A stretch of DNA of 64,000 nucleotides, from the NCBI GenBank assembly GCA_030686995.1, contig CM060702.1:67706440-67770439 (forward strand). The letters are read 5' to 3'. Position 1 is the first letter of the stretch. The number at the start of each line of letters is the position of its first letter. The notes beneath the pieces are model-generated. The model did not search any database. It was not told the DNA's origin and saw only the letters and a list, made by a program, of their open reading frames with translations. Position numbers and translations under genes: made by a program. The stretch is from Artemisia argyi (lineage: Eukaryota > Streptophyta > Magnoliopsida > Asterales > Asteraceae). This document shows, in pieces, positions 1-11,757 of the stretch.

Positions 1-199
1 ATCAAGATAAGGCATAAACTCACAAAATTAAAGATATTTTCCTAGATAATGACTCACGTGACTCTTTCCTAATATGACTCAAATACGACTAACTAAAAGA
101 TAGTTATCCAAATGCGTATCAAGGCGGGCATGGCGGGCATGGGCTACGGTCTAATAAACGGGCTCGTCCCCGAACATGCATTAAAAAAATTTAAGTGTA

Positions 200-1200
200 A
201 GATATAAGCAAGAGTTAATTAGAGTTTAAACCCATTATACAAAAAGCTCATTGTCTAAAACTTAGACTAGAAACATAGAAAATAAATAAAGAAACGTAAC
301 AAGAAAAACTAAATTATAAACTCAACAGAATAGTTGCATCGGGTCCTAAGGCAACCCAAGTTATATATGACAAAAATAAGTGCCAAACATTACTCTATGA
401 ACACTTAGATACAGCCCGTGTGCATCGCATGGGTATGAATATCATTTTGAGGTAATAAATGATTTAAAACTATTTGGCTAAGAATTTTGATGCACATTTC
501 AACGTTTCAATCATATCCATCATTAGATTTATACTTCAATGGTTTACGCTGAACATTACGTAAAGAACAATTAAATAAAGCTTACGTGATGAACAATTAG
601 ATAAAACTTGTGTGTATCGTACGGGTCATGAGGCATCTCAAGTTATATATGACGAAAATTAGTGCCAAACATTACGATATGAACACTTAGATACAACCCG
701 TGTGCATCGCACGAGTTTATATATCATTTTGAGTTTTTGACTCGACCTCAATTAAAAGTGACGAAATAAAAGCACCAATAATTTTCATGTCATGGTAACA
801 AAAGTTGTGGTAACATCTCAACTTAGGAACTTATTGACCAACAAGATCCGACCATCACCAAAATATGAGAGTTTCAAACATGACGAAAATTAGTGCCGAA
901 CATTACGCAAGAAACAATTTGATCCAATCTCATTGGTCTGAGAACAATACGCTATGAACATTTAGAACGAGAATTAGTTCCAAGAATTATGCTATGAACA
1001 CTTAGATAACTAAATAAATGATCAACATAATGATGTTCTTTGTTCGACTGATAAAATCATTTTAAGTAATTGTGATAACTAAATTACAACTAATGAACCT
1101 ATTAAACAACAAAATAACGAAAATTAGTGCTTATCAATACGCTACGAACAATTTGAATGAGCCCGGGTGCATCTTACGGGTCGAAATGACTCATACTACT
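200..1200. repeat. Dispersed repeat with several Helitron-end-like hairpins
   Basis: The block contains repeated units of the form 'gaacacttagata' followed by an imperfect hairpin around CCCGTGTGCATCGCACGGG. Hairpins lie near 413-432, 606-625, 700-719 and 1160-1180. The pattern resembles the 3' subterminal hairpin of plant Helitrons, but no CTRR end with a following T is attached, so these are degenerate or multimerised ends. The left part (about 218-300) is also found at 5285-5350. No coding sequence is visible. Confidence 0.5.
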
Positions 1201-1209
1201 AAAGTTTTA

Positions 1210-1574
1210 GGGCCCGTTTGGTTTGTAGAAGGATTTGGAATCGGACTCGTATTCGGTTTAGAATGAAAGAAAATAAGGTAAAAGAACAAAATAATAATAT
1301 TTTATTAAAAAATTTATTTTAATAGTTAATAAATAGTTTATTGGAGAGAAAGTAAGATGATTTTGTTTTTTAATAATTAATTTAAATATAAATTGTGAGT
1401 GGAGATATAAATGTGTGACTCATAATAGATTTTCATTTGCAAAAGACACCTAAATTGCTATGAATCATTCTTTCATTCTTGGGCCTACTTCAATTTCAAA
1501 AAACTTGAACCAAACAACTAATAATAGAATTCAATCCATTACTTGATTACCACACCCTCATACCAAACGCACCC
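1210..1574. mobile_element. Tourist-like MITE (PIF/Harbinger type)
   Basis: The left end GGGCCCGTTTGGTTTG and the complement of the right end GGGTGCGTTTGGTATG match at 13 of 16 positions. The element is flanked on both sides by TTA, the 3-bp target duplication typical of Tourist elements. It is 365 bp long, AT-rich and non-coding. The termini are seen directly; the family assignment follows from TIR style and TSD length. Confidence 0.75.
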
Positions 1575-1602
1575 TTAGTTCCATCATTGAATGTGAAGTA
1601 TT

Positions 1603-1745
1603 AAAGTTGGAGTCAATTGTGGAGTCATAACAATCAGCGTGAATATGAAGTGTTTGTGGAGTCATAACAATTAGCGTGAATATGAAGTGTTTGTGGAGTC
1701 ATAACAATCCAGGTGAATATGAAGTGTTCATGTGGAGTCTTAAAG
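1603..1745. repeat. 37-bp minisatellite, about 3.5 copies
   Basis: Tandem units begin TGTGGAGTCATAACAAT and end GAATATGAAGTGTT. The shared word GGAGTCATAAC recurs at 1621, 1658 and 1695, a period of 37, and a diverged copy follows at 1734. Confidence 0.85.
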
Positions 1746-2020
1746 AATATGTAAAGACTTCAATTTATGAATATTGATCACATGTAATTGTTGTAACCAA
1801 TTTCATTAGTTACAATCTCTTCGTATCCTGAATAATTACACATTACAAAGTATAAATAGCATAATTAACCAAAACTTCTCAGTCTCATTTTAGTCATTAT
1901 CGATGAGTAGTCGATTAGAAGAGAAATACATGTTGAATGTTTTGAATGTATAGCCGTATAGGTGTAAGTTGCTGTGATGTATAGTTTATTTCTTTGAATC
2001 GATTTTAATATATGTTGTTC

Positions 2021-2382
2021 AGGTGCAAGGTGAAGAACGAAGAAAGGAAGAGGTGAAGTGGTGAGAATAATGTTGAATATGAAGAGATTCGAAATCGGTT
2101 TTGGTGTCCGAGAAAACGCGTAGCAGACAACCAAAACACACCATGTCACAAATAACAGACAGCTCATAAGCTTACTTGATAAGCCCATTCCTTCTTTTTG
2201 AAAAAGAAACATGCCTATTTGTTGTGTTTTCTATTTTCTTGATCTTCAATTTCATTCTTCCCATTGTTTATTATAAAATGATCGATTTTAATATCAGTAG
2301 GTGCAAGGTGAAGAACGAATAAAGGAAGAGGTGAAGTGGTGAGAATGATGTTGAAGGTGAAGAGATTCGAAATCAGTTTCGG
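2021..2382. repeat. Direct duplication of an ~83-bp block
   Basis: The block starting AGGTGCAAGGTGAAGAACGA at 2021-2103 recurs at about 2299-2382 with only a few substitutions. The two copies are roughly 278 bp apart. The function is unknown and no conserved reading frame is evident. Confidence 0.75.
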
Positions 2383-2399
2383 TAATACTATGTATTTTG

Positions 2400-3169
2400 T
2401 ATGGAATGTTTAATAGAATTAGTTCTAAATTATGATACTACAAAGTTGGTCCAAAGAAGTTGATATATCGATTTTTTTTTTGTGCAAATGGTGAATATTA
2501 TATTACTTCTCAAAGAATGTACATCATAAGAATAGAGATAAAGATTTGGGCATCTCCCAAATCTTATACAAAGCTACAACGGACATTACAATTATGCATC
2601 AATTTTATCAGACATCAAGAACTCAACCTGCCACCACAGTGATTAAATCAAGGGCTCTTCCAAATGTGCTACATTTCCATCTTTACAAATGGCTTCACAA
2701 ATTTAGAAACACTCTCCTTGAGGGAGGACCAACCATTACCTCCTGTGCCTGTGTATTGAGAGGACTAAGCAGGTTCATCTTTCACTCCTCGCTATTCCTC
2801 TCATCATATATAGGCCTCCAAAGTCATTTACCCTTAGCCCTACTTTATGGTACATTCTTACTGTGATAAACCTCCTATATAGCCAAACATAGATTCCTAA
2901 TTTCCTCCCAATGCCAAATTAGGAACAACTATGAGGCTAATATAGGTACAGTTACACAGATAGGACTCCAAGATACAAGGAACCTCACATTTGTAATGAC
3001 TTGCAATATATAACAGAAACAATATTTGAGTTTTGTTTCTGTTAATCATGTATCCAAACACTCCTTTAAGGAACAAGGAGTATATCATAAATCATTCTGA
3101 CACACTTCATCCATCTAATCATACTGCTCTTTTCCAAAACATCACTTCAAAAACTCTGCCAGATGCCCC
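2400..3169 (-). repeat. Probable 3' untranslated part of the LINE remnant
   Basis: This stretch lies directly downstream, in minus orientation, of the LINE coding remnant. Short open frames exist on both strands but none is recognisable. A T9 run near 2469 would be an A-run on the LINE strand and may mark the old 3' end. The boundary is uncertain. Confidence 0.35.
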
Positions 3170-4785
3170 TTATTACACTCTTTCATTCATAACAACTTCC
3201 CATTTCTTGCATACCGCAGCAACTTGTATAGAGTTTTTCACAGTTAGGCTAGATAGCTTGATCCTCACATGGTTAATCACATTAAGAGTCAACTCTTTGC
3301 TGTTAATCTTCTCATCAGTGAATAATCTTTTGTTCCTCTCATTCCAAATGAAATAAACACATGCAGCAAGAATTATCCTGCTCAACACACTCTTGATAGA
3401 TCTGTTATGCTTGACACTAGTCATTCTGATCACTATTTCATCCCATTTATCAGGAATAGAATCCATACTTGCTTTATCTTTTATTGCTTTCCAGACCTTG
3501 ATTATTCAAAAAATATGTGATTGAGAGAATCCAAACATTTACCACAAAGTGAACACTCCATTTCCTTATTAGGATACCATTTCTTTAGTCTTTCTTGTGT
3601 CGATAACCTTCCAAGCATAGCAATCCAGAGTATAAATGAGTGTTTGGGAGTACAATTAGAAAACCACACAATTTCATACCATTCTACTTTGTTACCACAT
3701 TGTCTCAGATCCTTCCATTCTTTATTAGTTGAGTAATTACCACACTTCCCATCATTAGCACTCCACAAATACTTATCCACAGAATTAGAATCTAAGGTGA
3801 TATTGGGTATAGTTAGGAGAATGGAGTAATCATTTCACCAATTATCAGGCCAAGTCCATTGCCCGTTGCATACCATTTCATTTACTTTCATACTTTGACT
3901 CAGACCAGCTCGATCAACAGCTTCCCTGGGTATGAAGTTACTCAAAGGATTTGGTCCCCACTACTTGTCATGCCACAGAAATATACTTGCCCCATTACCC
4001 ACTTGGCACACAATATGTTTCCTCAACTTGTTCCTTAAACTAAGAATTTGTTTCCAACCATAGCTAGCATTCTGTTCACTCTGCACCATCCATATACTCT
4101 CTCTTTTCAGTCTTATCCCATATATCCATTTAACCCAAATTGATTCTTTCCTGCTTGCTACATTCCAAAGGTGCTTAGCCATAAGAACTTCATTCCATTG
4201 TTCAAGATTTTTTATGCCTAATCCACCTTTACTTTTAGGGCTACATATTAATTTCCAGGCAACTTTTGCTTTTCCCTTAGACAGCTCACCTTGGCACCAA
4301 AGAAAGCCTTTGAGGAGTTTATCAATGTCTTTGATGACTGCTTTAGGAAGCATAAAAACAAACGCCAAATAGAATTGCATAGAGGACAATATAGAAGCTA
4401 TTAATTGCAATCTACCTGCATATGACAAGAGCTTATTCTTCCAGTTACTTACTTTCTCTTTCACCTTATCAATTAGACACTTGCAATCTGTAAATGTGAG
4501 TTGTTTAGTGACCAGTGGAACACCAAGGTAGGTAACAGGTAATCTCCCAATTCTAAAAAGTAAAGTTGCCAGAATGCTTTGTTGAACCTTTTCATTAACA
4601 TTTCCAAAAAAACAGTGCTTTTGTTGATGTTTGGCTTCAATCCAGAAATACTACTGAACATTTCAAGGGCTGATTTCACCACATTAACAGAATAAAGGTC
4701 ACCATGACAAAGAACAAGCAGATCATCAGCAAAACAAAGATGGGATATCTTAAGTTCTTTGCATCCCCAATGATATTTGATATAT
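3170..4785 (-). pseudogene. 5'-truncated LINE (non-LTR retrotransposon) reverse transcriptase remnant
   Basis: Read on the minus strand, the remnant begins inside the reverse transcriptase domain. It shows an HLCFADDLL motif (the plant LINE version of YxDD) near 4750. Next comes the thumb-like segment SSISGLKPNINKS, then the long post-RT segment that includes KEKVSNWKNKLLSYAGRLQL (4464-3961). A zf-RVT-type zinc knuckle with the pattern CSLCGKCLDSLNHIFF follows near 3510-3540, and then a basic C-terminal segment. Stops and frame changes separate these pieces at about 4470, 3958, 3820 and 3500, so it cannot make a protein. The endonuclease and the N-terminal half of the RT are missing. That is the usual 5' truncation of LINE insertions, although later deletion is also possible. 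The family identification is secure; the boundaries are approximate. Confidence 0.85.
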
Positions 4786-5190
4786 CGAAATTGTTTATAC
4801 TATAAACAAGAGAATAATGTATTATGAAAATGGTGTATATATGTGGCTCATATAACCCAACCTTGCATGAAATATTTGCTTTAACAAATTTGTTTGCATG
4901 AGTGTTCTTTGAAACCTTTAAACTTGAACACATTTGAATGCTTTGATATTAAAGTACCTTGGAACCTGTTTAGATTTTGGTGATAAGTATATACATTATT
5001 GTTTTCGAGTATGTCTTCACAAATATATGGGTATATTGTATTACTTGCTTTTGAAAATGTTAGAATCTCTAACAACTGAGTGTTACTGAGAGATGAAACA
5101 TTAATTATTAATTAAGTTACAAACCTTGCAATGGATATATAGTAATTTTTGTATGAAAAATGGAATCACGGTAGTCGCTATAATTGAATT
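4786..5190. other. Non-coding spacer
   Basis: AT-rich sequence with no recognisable gene or repeat terminus. Confidence 0.5.
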
Positions 5191-5660
5191 ATCCAAGCAA
5201 ACTTAATCAAAACCATCTTGGCGGTGCCCGTTACTTCCAATTAGCGAAATATAAGTATGCAATCCGTGCTCATAAGGGTGAAAAGGAGTATAAACCCACT
5301 ATACTATAAGTCCATTGTCTAAAATTTAGACTACAAACATAGAAAAAGGTAAAAAAAAAAAAAAACAAAAACAAAAAAAAAAAAAAAAACAAAAACAATA
5401 CGAATAACTAAACTACAAACTCAACAAAATAGTTACATCTACTTAAACATTAACAAAATTCTTTCAACACTCAACAAAATTCTCCCGAGACAGTCCGAGT
5501 TATAGATTGTTGTATATTTGGGTCTCACCATCATACTAACAACTCGGGAATTTACACAAACATTACACGATGAACAATTATATAAAACATGTATGCATCA
5601 CACGGGTTCGTAATGCCTCGTACTACATATAATGGAGCAAGCCCTTTTCTTCCATTAAAT
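5191..5660. repeat. Second copy of the 0.2-1.2 kb dispersed repeat, with A-rich tract
   Basis: The stretch around 5285-5345 (the words ACCCACTATAC, CATTGTCTAAAA and TTAGACTA) parallels 225-290. A degenerate CATGTATGCATCACACGGGTT hairpin sits near 5588-5608. An A-rich simple tract, A16CA5CA17, occupies about 5350-5397. Confidence 0.5.
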
Positions 5661-6235
5661 GCCTTATTTTTAAGTAATATAACTTAATATGAATCACATA
5701 CAAATGACTAATGCTATTACTATGCATAATACATTAAAAAATAGTTCTTTTACACATAATTATTTAAAGCATTCATTAATATAAGTTTAATGCCAAATTT
5801 TTGTTTGATTATGGACATATAAAATTGTTAAACATTGCATATTCAAAAAACATTTATCAGCTATGAATGTATTTGAGTACAAGTTTAGTGAAATCCTAAT
5901 CATTTTGCTAATAAATTCGATTAAAAATAATCGTACATGTAAAAGTACGAAAATTCTCTATGTTTACACATTATATAATATTGTGACCAATATTATACAT
6001 CATTTAATGATTAACAAGTATCTTTCGTCATCAATCATCACAACCTCATAATACTACTGACTATCGTTTTGGTATCGTAATTGTATTGTGATGCACATGT
6101 TTATTGACATTTTAATTTGAAATACTGTGTGATAAAGTTTTTCCTTAAAATTCTTGCCATTCATAAAACCATTATCACAAAAAACATGTGATCGAAAAAT
6201 ATTGCTCGCCAAAAATTTTGATTAACAAGTGTTGT
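5661..6235. other. Non-coding AT-rich spacer
   Basis: Nothing recognisable was seen here. A 62-codon open frame at 5863-6051 has low-complexity composition and no family resemblance. Confidence 0.45.
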
Positions 6236-6239
6236 TCCA

Positions 6240-6546
6240 ATAATATCACGTCTACTTAACTAAACTAAGAGAGATAAAGTGGGTGTGAGCACTTTAGAGT
6301 AGAGAGAGAAATGAGAGAATATAAAGAAAGTCTCACATTATTAGAGAGGAGAAAACACACCTCATAACCCATGAGGTAGGGTGTATTTATACCTATACGT
6401 CTAGCCAAGCATGCTATCGTAGATATGCAAGTTTTGCGATAGTAACATGTTGTCATAGGTCTACAACTTACACAACAAACCCTAATCAATTACAAAAGAT
6501 AAATAGAAGTCCCTAACTAATGATTTACACTTTTCTTGTTCTAACA
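6240..6546 (-). repeat. Copia-like LTR, minus orientation
   Basis: On the minus strand a polypurine tract (CCTTGGGGGGATA) is followed immediately by TGTTAGAACAAG, a typical LTR start. A TATAAATAC box occurs about 160 bp into the LTR. CT-rich sequence follows it, as in many Ty1/copia LTRs. The 3' boundary near 6240 is a guess and no second LTR is present in the window. Confidence 0.5.
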
Positions 6547-6603
6547 ATATCCCCCCAAGGGTAGATCATTCGGATCTTCTATTTATGGGCATTCACGTAG
6601 ACT

Positions 6604-7017
6604 TCACCTTCGGTATCCAACGCATCTTTCTAGGAATCTCCAGATACTTTGAAGGTTGAGTCTTTCTTCCACATAATGAGCAATCAATCCTAACTTTGCT
6701 CGTTGGTCATCATCGAGTCTGGTACTCGTCCCTTGGAGATCTTGGTTCAACAAGTCATTTATTCCTTTAAGAACCCACTTCAATGTTCTCGAGCTGAACT
6801 TCGGAATCTCGTTCGATATCATCAACCTCTTGACTCCCGATGCATTTTCATATACAATACCGAGCTCGAACAAAGGACTTTGAATGCATGTCCAAGGCCC
6901 GTGTTCATCAATTCCAGGAAATGTGATCATCGGATGAGTGAGGTTGACCTTCTTCTGAAGACTTTCAACTCCCATATGGAAGTCTTCAACATGTACCAAA
7001 GCTAATTGCGACCTCAT
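6604..7017 (-). pseudogene. Unidentified 137-codon open frame upstream of the Copia-like LTR
   Basis: The frame ends about 60 bp before the polypurine tract of the LTR and in the same orientation, so it may be internal retroelement sequence. The predicted protein is ordinary in composition, with stretches such as DDDQRAKLGLIAHYVEERL. I recognise no integrase, RNase H or gag motif in it. It could equally be a captured host gene fragment. Confidence 0.3.
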
Positions 7018-7272
7018 AAAGATTCTAAGCGAGTCTCTATATTTTGCGTTATTCAGTTACACATTTAGTTGTTTTTATGCTTTATAAGTAGCGATGGTTA
7101 AGTCAAATAATTTTAGTTTGAACAACCAACCTACTTCCTAGCAAAACTTTCTAACCAACCTCCTTCCTAACCAACCTGCTTCATAACCAATTAATTTTGA
7201 AATCATTCGATAATAAGCAAGTAAAAGTCTGAATTTTAAGTCTTTCTAATTATAGAATAGTCCTTAACGCAT

Positions 7273-7276
<4 letters not shown>

Positions 7277-7336
<60 letters not shown>
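7277..7336. repeat. (TA)n microsatellite
   Basis: About 30 uninterrupted TA units lie directly next to the inferred 5' end of the Helitron. Confidence 0.95.
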
Positions 7337-7340
<4 letters not shown>

Positions 7341-7341
<1 letters not shown>

Positions 7342-8969
7342 CTTATATATAACAGGAGGCGTTACACGTAGATAAATCAAGAAAACGCCACTTCATTGCC
7401 TAGTAATTCATTATCAGCCATGTCACCAGCCATGTCATCACATGTAAGCAATTTTTTAAATTTATTTTATTTGCATTTTCCATGTCATCACAAATATATA
7501 ACAAGGTCATCACATTTTCGGCATTTCTATCCATGTTGGCAATTTAATTAAATAAATTTCGTATGGTTGCTAAAAAACAATACTTGGGATTCGAACACAT
7601 GTTATGTGGTATCTTAAACACCGAACCACCAATTTTATTTGTTAAGATTCTGTAAGCCGACAGTTATATAGAAACATTGGATATATTTTTTACTAAACCC
7701 TAATATTAGTATGGTAAGTCATCATGATCAATAAGGATCTCACGTAAAAAAAATCTCAGTTCATTCATAATATACTTTTTCTCCAAACCTTAATTTCATC
7801 TTTTCCTCAGTCATCTCCTCTAATGGTGTTGCATCTTAATGATCAGGTACAATAATCTAACTTTAGTTCTAATTTGATATAAGTTTTCGTATAATGATCA
7901 TGTATAGTAGGATTTATCGTGGGATTGTACCCAAAGCCAAAACAATCAATTGATCTTTTATGATTTTAATGACTTTTAATGTGATTTTTGTGCAGGTTCA
8001 TTCACCTCTTTCCGGCTCCAATCGTTTCATATTCTTCACATCATAAATTGATCAGGTAATCGATCTGTACAAACTGCATCATTCACTTGACTATACCACT
8101 ATTATTAGTAGGCATACATGTACGTAATTGTTGTGGCAATATTGTAGTACGTATCAAGAAATTAATAATACTGTAGGTTCAATTTAACATCAACTTTAAA
8201 AAAGACTATTGGATGGTTTTATTCTAGGTCGTGCACAACTTTCAGAATTATTGTTAAAAAGTTGAAGGTGAACATTCCAAGGTAAGATTTTTGTTTTTAA
8301 TCTTTGAGTTACGATTTTTTTGATATTAAATTAACGATGGATTTTTGATATTGACATTAGGGTTCTTGATAAAAGTAGGGTTTAAATTATTTTTTTGAAT
8401 TTATTCCAGACTTTTTTTTGTTTAAATCTCCAATTTTTTAGTTTAAAGTTCCATTTTTTTTTTTTTAAATTCTGTTTAATCAGGTTATGAAGATTGAATT
8501 GCATTCATGGTACTGAAAGATGTAGAAGAATTGACCATCAAGAGGTTATTTTTTCTTTAATCATTTTATGTTTCCTATCAAAGATTCAAGGTAGTGTTGT
8601 TTTTTTAATGTTGTGTAATTTTTTGATGTTTAGATGGCTTTAATAGCGCGGGTTCAGCATATGTTTATTGTCGAGTTTAAAGAAGCTTGGGTTGAAAAGG
8701 TTAGGAAAATATATTTTGGCTACTTTTACAGTTTGTTATGTTATTTAATTTGAATGAATATTGCTTGGGCGTAATGAAGGAATGTTATGTTTATATTGTG
8801 TGGTGCATATATTTTATAGTATGCATTTGAAATAGATGTGGCATGGTGAGTGGGGCATGAAAGTCTTTAGGTATGAATTTCTACTGTATTGAACATATAA
8901 GAGAAAAGAGTATGTATATGTTGAAGGTAAGTTATAACATCATACATTAAGGTCTTTTGTTGCTCATAG
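7341..8969 (+). other. Helitron 5' part: non-coding, with exon-like blocks
   Basis: Several short stretches are bordered by a T-rich tract plus AG and by a following GT, for example around 7996-8055, 8227-8281 and 8485-8541. They look like captured untranslated exons, but no protein similarity can be seen. One frame at 8635-8700 encodes a short plausible peptide of unknown origin. Confidence 0.35.
7587..7640 (-). repeat. tRNA-like (SINE-type) fragment
   Basis: On the minus strand a B-box-like GTTCGAATCC is preceded by an A-box-like TGGTGGTTCGG. The piece is short and degenerate, so it is a possible SINE relic and not a tRNA gene. Confidence 0.3.
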
Positions 8970-9132
8970 GAATCAGTAGCCTGTTCGGCTGCAAGATCAG
9001 ATGCTGGCACATTTGTGTCTGAAGTTTAGAATTGCTTCAGTTGGACTTCAACAAGAGACTCTAAACTCACTTCCAAAAGCGAGCCGGTCGAGCATTTCTC
9101 AGCATTTCTTAATATTGTACAAGATTTCGTTG
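8970..9132 (+). pseudogene. Captured exon of a Shaker-type (AKT1/KAT) K+ channel
   Basis: Translation gives PVRLQDQMLAHLCLKF, then GLQQETLNSLPKA and RSSIS. This is the linker between the sixth membrane segment and the cyclic-nucleotide-binding domain of plant AKT1-like inward-rectifying potassium channels. The piece follows an AG acceptor. It contains an in-frame TAG near its start and degenerates after the RSSIS motif, so it is not functional. No membrane segments, pore or cNMP domain are present. Identification rests on remembered family sequence and is fairly strong because the LQDQMLAHLCLK stretch is distinctive. Confidence 0.75.
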
Positions 9133-9929
9133 TTAGAATCAGGGTGCTGCAACTTTTATAAAAATTAGCTATACTTGAAGATATTAATAATCATCTGTTA
9201 TAAATATTAGTAAATTTTCTCCCACTCAACGAGCTTCGGTACATAGTTATGAGATTTAATGGATGTTTTACTCATTCTGAGTTCTACAAGTACTCAAAAT
9301 ATCTTCCGTTTATATTTCATAAGCTCTTTTTTTCTGGCTTATTATCATTATTCAGTTAGGTTCTAGGCAGGGGAGTATGTTTTCAGTTTAAGGATAGTTT
9401 AGAATGATTTTAAAAAGTTGATGATCCCTGTTTGTATTTAAGCTTATTTAACACTAATAAACATTTTAGAGTTTGGAAACGAACGAATAGAGATAGATGA
9501 TATGATCCTGAAAAAAAGGGATATTGAAGATTTGAAGAAAATTTGGTTTAAATTCTGGGGTACGGATGTGATGATAAAGATCCTTGCAAGTCTATTGTAA
9601 GTATCCATATTTTTACGAAACTTTATGATGACTAGAAGTGGCCAAATGGACGAGTTTAGATGGTTGGGTAATAGGTCAATGTTGGTATTTATGGTACAGT
9701 TCACCTCGAGTTAGAGTCAACATTCTCTGTTTAGAATTTTGTCTTTTTAAAAGTGTAGTGTGTCAGACATGATTATGAAAATCACGTCATCTCAATAGTT
9801 ACAGTTTCTCGTCTAAAAAGAATACATTAGGATGTTTTAAGCATATGGAAAAAGCATTATAACCAGTATGTTTTTAGCCACTGTTAGGATTGCATATACG
9901 ATCATAATTAATAAGTTAATTTCTTATAG

Positions 9930-10787
9930 GAATTGAGTTGAGTGGAAATGGAATTGGAGCAAGTATATCAGCATCACAGTATGCATGCGACACAAAGACC
10001 CTCATCGACATGCTGCACTATGTTTACAACTCTACCAAATCTAAGACACTGATCATCGCACCAGGTGTTTTCTTTGATTCAACTTGGTTCATGGAATATA
10101 TAAACAAAACATCCAAGACCCTCAGCGTGATATCTCACCACATATACAGTTTCGGCTCAGGTATCATTCTTGGAAGAAACTCAAAACGTACTTATCTAAT
10201 AGTTTTGGATTTGTTTTTTGGAAAAAACATAATCTGCTTCTGAGCATGTGATTACTATGCACGTACTTAGTTTTGGATAATGAGTTACAGATGAACGAAA
10301 TTGATTTTTAATTGGTAAAATAAATTACAAATTCTCCCATACTTTGTGTTTATTTTCACAAGGGTCCATTAATCATATCAGGTGTTGATAAAAACTTAAC
10401 CCCAAGAATTCCTTCATATCTTGATGGGGCTGGCGATAATTTCAAGCAGCTTGAATGCACACTCAACAAATCTACAACTTCAACGTATGCTTGGGTTAGT
10501 GAGGCTGGTGGAGCTTACAACAGTGGCCAGAATAATGTTACTAATGCATTTGTGTTCAGCTTCTGGTAAGGACACAAACGACAAACCCTAGAAAGTAGAA
10601 CTATTAATGCATACGCTACAACTTTTAATGCATATCGCACTAATGCAGGTACTTGGATCAGCTGAGAATATTGTGTTTATGACACAAAAACATATTGCAC
10701 AAAATTTGTTAGCAGGAAACTATGGCTTACTTAATACTACTACATTTGAGCCTAATCCAAACTACTACAGGCTCATAACTATAGTTT
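9930..10787 (+). pseudogene. Captured 3' exons of a heparanase-like (GH79) gene
   Basis: Three exon-like pieces are present. 9930-10160 encodes ELSGNGIGA, the catalytic Asn-Glu region of GH79 with the Asn replaced, and ends in SHHIYSFGSG before a GT. 10363-10565 encodes the SYLDG region, WVSEAGGAYNSG with the second catalytic Glu, and VTNAFVFSFW before GTAAG. About 10650-10787 begins YLDQL and, after a frame shift, gives GNYGLLNTTTF. Plant GH79 enzymes are secreted or vacuolar beta-glucuronidase/heparanase-like proteins that act on arabinogalactan-protein sugars. Here the signal peptide and N-terminal half are missing, and a frameshift and stops break the last exon. The parent gene is elsewhere in the genome. 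Confidence 0.85.
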
Positions 10788-10915
10788 GACTTTGACTTCT
10801 GAGTTCAAATGCTTCTAAAGATCCTAACACAAATGGCGAAGGTACTTTTTTTTCGTTTCCAGCTCTTTTAAATCATACATTACTACAGTTTTCACCTATA
10901 TTTTTTTCTTTGCAG

Positions 10916-11125
10916 AGCATCCATAAGATGCTAAGAGACAGTATTGACACTTGGGCACCAAATCTTTATGTGGGAAAGGCGATGATAATTGCTCCGTCAT
11001 TGGATAACGATATAGCAGAGGGAACGCGTGCAGCTTAGTTTCGACGCTCTTATATTATAAACACGCTAATTCGTATGCTCAAGTATTCTAATGTTGCTTT
11101 CACCGTCTTTAAGGAATATCCGCAG
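10916..11125 (+). pseudogene. Captured exon of unidentified gene
   Basis: The block is exactly 70 codons, entered after TTTGCAG and left before GTATAT. It is open except for one TAG at codon 41. The encoded text includes MLRDSIDTWAPNLYVG and FRRSYIINTLIRMLKYSN and looks like a real, alpha-helical protein segment. I do not recognise the family. Confidence 0.55.
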
Positions 11126-11286
11126 GTATATATGAAGCTGATTTAGCTGTTTGAATGTTTGTTGTATTAACATTTTATATTTACTTTTATTTATATTCTA
11201 TGAAATTACATTTTTCGCCTCTTTGATATAAAAATAGTTGTTTTTTTTTTTGCTATTTATGAGTTTAATAATTCCATTTATATCAG

Positions 11287-11483
11287 GAGGATGACAAGCA
11301 TCAAGTTCAGTGCAAAGTGAAAGAATGCTTTTCTATTGAAGAAAAAAGATGTAAATGTGACGATATATGTTGGACCTGAAGGAGAACGGAAACCTTTTAT
11401 TTTTGGGAATAAAGATGGAGGTTTCGGCAATGCTTCTAAAGATCTCAGCAATCTGTGGTACTTAGAGACAAACATTGCATATT
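11287..11483 (+). pseudogene. Captured exon of unidentified gene
   Basis: An AG precedes and GTAAGT follows the block. One frame reads VNVTIYVGPEGERKPFIF and then GNKDGGFGNASKDLSNLWYL, which has the composition of real protein. The upstream 50 bases need a different frame. It may belong with the preceding 70-codon exon. The family is not recognised. Confidence 0.5.
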
Positions 11484-11757
11484 GTAAGTTTAATATTTTC
11501 TTCTCTTTTTTCATCGTCTGATGAGAATCACTCGAAGCTTTTACATGACACCATTAAGATATATTTGTTTACTTCATACTGAAGCATGTGTGCATAACAC
11601 TTTTTGACATTTCAGTTGCTGAGCTTTTTGTCCGAGTTTTCTTCTGTCCGTTTGATAGTGGTACAATGGCTCAAATTCAATTTTCTTTCTAACAAATAAA
11701 CTGATGTTACTAATATGATGCTAAATTCATTAAGTACTTGTATCAACTGTAACATAG

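Noticed and set aside
400..730. CRISPR-like array
   Set aside because: The regularly recurring hairpins vary in sequence and spacing and match eukaryotic Helitron ends; this is plant nuclear DNA.
2546..2866. 106-codon open frame on the + strand
   Set aside because: It lies in the untranslated 3' part of a minus-strand LINE and has no recognised similarity.
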